Shown piece by piece: positions 14,485-15,476 of a DNA stretch of 15,476 bases (the stretch's first letter is position 1; each line of letters begins with the position of its first letter). This DNA comes from Christensenella sp. UBA1750. GTDB taxonomy: Bacteria > Bacillota > Clostridia > Christensenellales > UBA1750. A model generated the notes under the pieces. That model was not told where the DNA came from and searched no databases. It worked only from the letters and a program-made list of their open reading frames with translations. The stretch spans positions 6,097-21,572 of the forward strand of contig DCHO01000056.1 in the NCBI GenBank assembly GCA_002315655.1. Reading direction: 5' to 3'. The translations under genes and the position numbers were made by a program.

Positions 14485-14732
14485 ACACCATTTTACGGCG
14501 GATACCCGGTCAAAACCGCTCTATTACGGTCTCTGTTAGAAAGGGGTTAGAAAAATCTAACGGAGGCGTTTGGTGTCATTTCCCTATATGGCTTGAAAAG
14601 CGGCGCAGGGATGCCGGTTTTATGGCAAGCAGCGGTGAAATCAAACCGGAGTTGAACCGCAGACTAAACGCCTTTTGGGTGAGAAGCGGCTATGAACACG
14701 ATTTTGCATTTTTTGCCATACACGCAGGATAG
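14403..14732 (+). other. Open frame without a clear start, possible gene remnant
   Basis: This plus-strand frame has no stop for 109 codons in AT-rich DNA. It contains WLEKRRRDAGFMASSGEIKP followed by ELNRRLNAFWVRSGYEHDF and ends AFFAIHAG. The only in-frame ATG (14622) gives 36 residues and has at best a weak AGGGA upstream. The first part lies antisense to the small minus-strand ORF. No family is recognised. It might be a degraded gene whose start was lost with the IS event. A perfect palindrome GTTAGA-AAAA-TCTAAC sits inside it at 14546-14561. Confidence 0.25.
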
Positions 14733-14766
14733 AAGTGAAGTTCATTCGCTGTAAAACAGAAAGAGA

Positions 14767-14810
14767 TTTTCATCACTCAATTTTCATCAGTCTATTGTTT
14801 ATTCTCATCA
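14767..14810. repeat. Three short direct repeats in the fic promoter region
   Basis: TTTTCATCA occurs at 14767-14775 and 14781-14789, and TTCTCATCA at 14802-14810. The first two are 14 bp apart and the third lies between the -35 and -10 boxes of the fic promoter. They could be an operator array or simple low-complexity sequence. Confidence 0.4.
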
Positions 14811-14823
14811 TTATGGATATAAT
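14795..14823 (+). promoter_or_regulatory. sigmaA promoter of the fic gene
   Basis: TTGTTT (14795-14800), a 17-bp spacer and a consensus TATAAT (14818-14823) precede the fic ATG by about 20 bp. Transcription would start near 14830, so the leader is very short and begins close to the AGGAG ribosome site. Confidence 0.7.
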
Positions 14824-14844
14824 TGAAGAGAAAAAAGGAGCGTG

Positions 14845-15476
14845 ATGAGATTGCGTCAGTTCGACTATGCAAAACTGAAAGATAAAATGTGGGATACAGA
14901 AATTGTGAATTACCTTTCGCTGATCCATGAAGCGAAGGGAAAACAGTCCGTGTATCTGAAGCAGAAGCCGGAGCAGCTTGACAAACTCATAGAAATCGCC
15001 AAAGTGCAAAGTACCGAGGCTTCCAATGCCATCGAGGGCATCCGCACCACCGAGACACGCCTGCGTCAGCTCATGAGCGAGAAGACGACACCGCGCAACC
15101 GCGACGAAAGTGAAATTGCCGGATACCGTGACGCTCTCAATGTAGTACACGAAAGCTTTGAATATATTCCTCTGACGCCGAACTATATCCTGCAGCTCCA
15201 CAAAATCATGTTCAGCCACACGGATTCTTTTTTCGGCGGAAGCTTCAAGAATGTACAAAACTACATCAGTGCAACGGATATGTCTGGGAAAGCGTTTATC
15301 CTGTTCACACCGCTTGCCCCCTACGAAACCGCCCCTGCCATGCAGGAAATCTGTGATGCCTATAACCTCGCATTGAGTGAGGGGAAGGTCGATCCTCTGC
15401 TGCTCATTCCGGTATTCATTCACGATTTTCTTTGCATCCATCCGTTTATTGACGGCAACGGCAGAATGTCCCGACT
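14845..15476 (+). CDS. Fic-domain protein, N-terminal part (runs off window)
   Basis: The frame is open from ATG 14845 to the window end (210 codons). The N-terminal helical domain (about 1-110) contains the inhibitory-helix motif SNAIEG within STEASNAIEG, which fits (S/T)xxxE(G/N). In class II Fic proteins this motif's Glu blocks productive ATP binding. The Fic core ends in HPFIDGNGRMSR, matching HxFx(D/E)GNGRxxR, with its catalytic His and both phosphate-binding Arg visible. These proteins typically AMPylate a protein target. GGAG at 14837-14840 is 4 nt from the ATG. A GTG directly before it is less likely. The rest of the protein, possibly with a winged-helix C-terminus, is outside the window. 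Confidence 0.93.
   Translation, partial: MRLRQFDYAKLKDKMWDTEIVNYLSLIHEAKGKQSVYLKQKPEQLDKLIEIAKVQSTEASNAIEGIRTTETRLRQLMSEKTTPRNRDESEIAGYRDALNVVHESFEYIPLTPNYILQLHKIMFSHTDSFFGGSFKNVQNYISATDMSGKAFILFTPLAPYETAPAMQEICDAYNLALSEGKVDPLLLIPVFIHDFLCIHPFIDGNGRMSR

Noticed and set aside
14573..14596. GTG start after GGAGG at 14562-14566
   Set aside because: The ribosome-like site is good, but the frame from this GTG ends after seven codons, so it does not define a gene.
14773..15441. 222-codon minus-strand open frame at the right end
   Set aside because: It is antisense to fic. The plus strand carries the intact Fic motif HPFIDGNGRMSR and the inhibitory helix.

Overview
The window looks like chromosome from an endospore-forming Clostridia lineage (Oscillospiraceae/Ruminococcaceae-like is my guess). 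The reasons are spoIIE at the left edge, strong GGAGG-type ribosome sites, a short nfeD beside floA, and a cupin-type regulator beside potABCD. The first 13 kb is GC-rich and tightly packed. The last 1.4 kb is visibly AT-richer and looks accessory.

Layout. (1) 1-1526, minus: the start of spoIIE, a sporulation phosphatase cut by the window edge inside its PP2C domain. (2) 1527-1945: a divergent AT-rich control region holding a sigmaA-like promoter and GTTTAG/CTAAAC palindromes. (3) 1946-6435, plus: an HTH-cupin regulator followed by potA-potB-potC-potD, a complete spermidine/putrescine ABC importer. A 137-bp hairpin-rich block flanked by near-identical direct repeats separates the regulator from potA. 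(4) 6447-6913: two tandem, diverged copies of a roughly 220-250 bp element. Each copy has a large imperfect hairpin with arms made of heptamer repeats, then a rho-independent terminator, then a promoter-like segment. Only copy 2 has a 17-bp promoter spacer, and it drives the next cluster. (5) 6925-10404, plus: nfeD, floA (flotillin-like), a membrane-anchored protein of unknown function, a LytTR response regulator whose start overlaps it, and a LOG-family phosphoribohydrolase. A bidirectional-type terminator closes the cluster. (6) 10517-12823, minus: a large cytoplasmic clan GH-A (GH42-like) glycoside hydrolase with its own promoter, divergent from (7) 13005-13958, plus: an AEC-family permease, also with its own promoter and a strong downstream hairpin. 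(8) 14040-15476: accessory DNA with the 3' stub of an IS3-type transposase ending at a recognisable IS terminus, a 48-codon minus-strand ORF with a terminator at its end, an unassigned open frame, and the first 210 codons of a Fic-domain protein with its promoter.

How the parts work together. The pot genes form a polyamine uptake unit probably controlled by the regulator beside it. NfeD and FloA are a known membrane-microdomain pair; the unknown anchored protein and LytTR regulator downstream may be co-transcribed with them. I see no CRISPR array, tRNA, rRNA, integrase or obvious new defence system. The parts least explained by known genes are the tandem heptamer-hairpin element and its promoter variants, the hairpin block before potA, and the small ORFs before fic.
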